This document shows, one piece after another, positions 63,452 to 64,000 of a stretch of DNA of 64,000 nt. A program made the position numbers and the translations under genes. The notes below the pieces were generated by a model. It searched no databases. It was given only the letters and a program-made list of their open reading frames with translations, and was not told the origin of the DNA. The stretch spans positions 558,001 through 622,000 of the forward strand of contig NZ_LR594036.1 of assembly GCF_901542335.1 (NCBI RefSeq), written 5' to 3'. Each line of letters opens with the position of its first letter. The stretch's first letter is position 1. The stretch is from Streptococcus porcinus (GTDB taxonomy: Bacteria > Bacillota > Bacilli > Lactobacillales > Streptococcaceae).

Positions 63452-64000
63452 ATGTCACAGATGTCACTAGACAGAAATAACAAAAGAGCCCTTGCGGCAG
63501 CTATTATAGCTTCAGGAACAGATGATTTAAACGTTATGTTTCTTGCGTTTTCAATGTCTTCAATTATTACCGAACTTGGCATAACAGGAGCACAAGGTGG
63601 GTGGATTGCGACCGTAACAAATTTAGGAATGCTACTTGGGGGCCTTATTTTTGGCCTATTAGCTGATAAGTACCATAAGTTTAAAGTCTTTAAGTGGACG
63701 GTGTTGGTCTTCTCGATTGCGACAGGTCTTGTTTACTTTACCAAGAGTATTAACTATCTCTATCTGATGCGTTTTCTTGCTGGGATTGGTGTAGGTGGAG
63801 AATATGGTGTCGCTATAGCTATTATGGCAGGTATTGTCCCAGCAGAAAAAATGGGACGAATATCTTCTCTTAATGGAATTGCTGGGCAACTAGGCTCAAT
63901 TTCCTCCGCACTATTAGCGGGCTGGTTAGCACCAAGCTTAGGATGGAGAGGACTCTTCTTATTTGGCTTAGCACCAATCTTGCTAGTTCTATGGATGGTG
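63452..64000 (+). CDS. MFS transporter (3' end outside window)
   Basis: 183 residues visible, open at the right edge. The opening lies in a loop, then spans with GLIFGLLADKYHKFK (the G-x-L-a-D-r-x-g-r/k-k loop 2-3 motif) and LYLMRFLAGIGVGGEYG (loop 4-5 motif), which place it in the sugar/aromatic-acid-porter type of the major facilitator superfamily. RBS AAAGGGAGAAAG. Controlled by the leader described above. Confidence 0.88.
   Translation, partial: MSQMSLDRNNKRALAAAIIASGTDDLNVMFLAFSMSSIITELGITGAQGGWIATVTNLGMLLGGLIFGLLADKYHKFKVFKWTVLVFSIATGLVYFTKSINYLYLMRFLAGIGVGGEYGVAIAIMAGIVPAEKMGRISSLNGIAGQLGSISSALLAGWLAPSLGWRGLFLFGLAPILLVLWMV

Overview
The window looks like the right-hand end of a large, AT-rich integrative and conjugative element (ICE) of the Firmicute Tn1549-like type, joined near base 57,330-57,460 to a low-GC chromosome. 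The last 6.5 kb (class I methyltransferase, DUF1761, RibD/DHFR-like, NUDIX, nucleoside deoxyribosyltransferase, GNAT, hotdog thioesterase, FetA/FetB-like ABC, MFS permease) reads like a Streptococcus chromosome. That genus call rests on protein style, not on a marker gene.

Layout. (1) 1-9.7 kb: type IV secretion genes: a VirB6-like membrane protein (cut by the window edge), a small coiled-coil protein, PrgI, a VirB4 ATPase split by a complete group II intron, a CHAP-domain VirB1-like protein, DUF4315 and DUF4366 proteins. (2) 9.8-22.8 kb: DNA processing: a topoisomerase III, an AbrB-like/AlbA_2 regulator pair, a giant ArdC-like/methylase/helicase polypeptide interrupted by one in-frame TAG and carrying an overprinted TnpV-like gene, and an OB-fold ssDNA-binding-like protein. 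(3) 22.9-33.4 kb: cargo: an SF1 (Upf1-like) helicase, an IS256-family insertion with a 9-bp target duplication, an IS30-family insertion that removed the 5' part of an exporter gene, an ABC transporter with two permeases, and a secreted phospholipase-A2-like protein. (4) 33.7-40.9 kb: a sigma-region-4-like protein, a structured RNA, a DUF6870-like protein, three consecutive large serine recombinases and a broken ORF6N gene. (5) 41-45.5 kb: an orphan type III restriction subunit with only the tail of its methylase gene, a frameshifted MOBP relaxase, MobC and a candidate oriT. (6) 45.7-54.2 kb: a TetR-controlled cluster of two ABC half-transporters, an ECF S/T/A set and a MATE pump. (7) 54.4-57.3 kb: a second sigma-like gene, a second copy of the structured RNA, a small ORF and a single large serine recombinase at the element end.

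The most novel signal is a 293-nt sequence present twice (34306-34598 and 55050-55342), each time between a sigma-region-4-like gene and a small ORF plus serine recombinase. The copies share blocks of near identity and differ elsewhere, and two predicted helices show compensatory changes: a 6-bp helix closing the ends (three paired changes) and an internal hairpin (two). The RNA has a boxA-like 5' end and, near its 3' end, a perfect 8-nt Shine-Dalgarno followed by ATG-TAG. This looks like an undescribed RNA element linked to control of recombinase expression.

The element shows decay: two genes are split by in-frame TAG codons, the relaxase has two homopolymer frameshifts, the type III methylase is reduced to a tail, and an exporter is truncated by IS30. 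Two recombination modules in one element suggest that one mobile element inserted into another.
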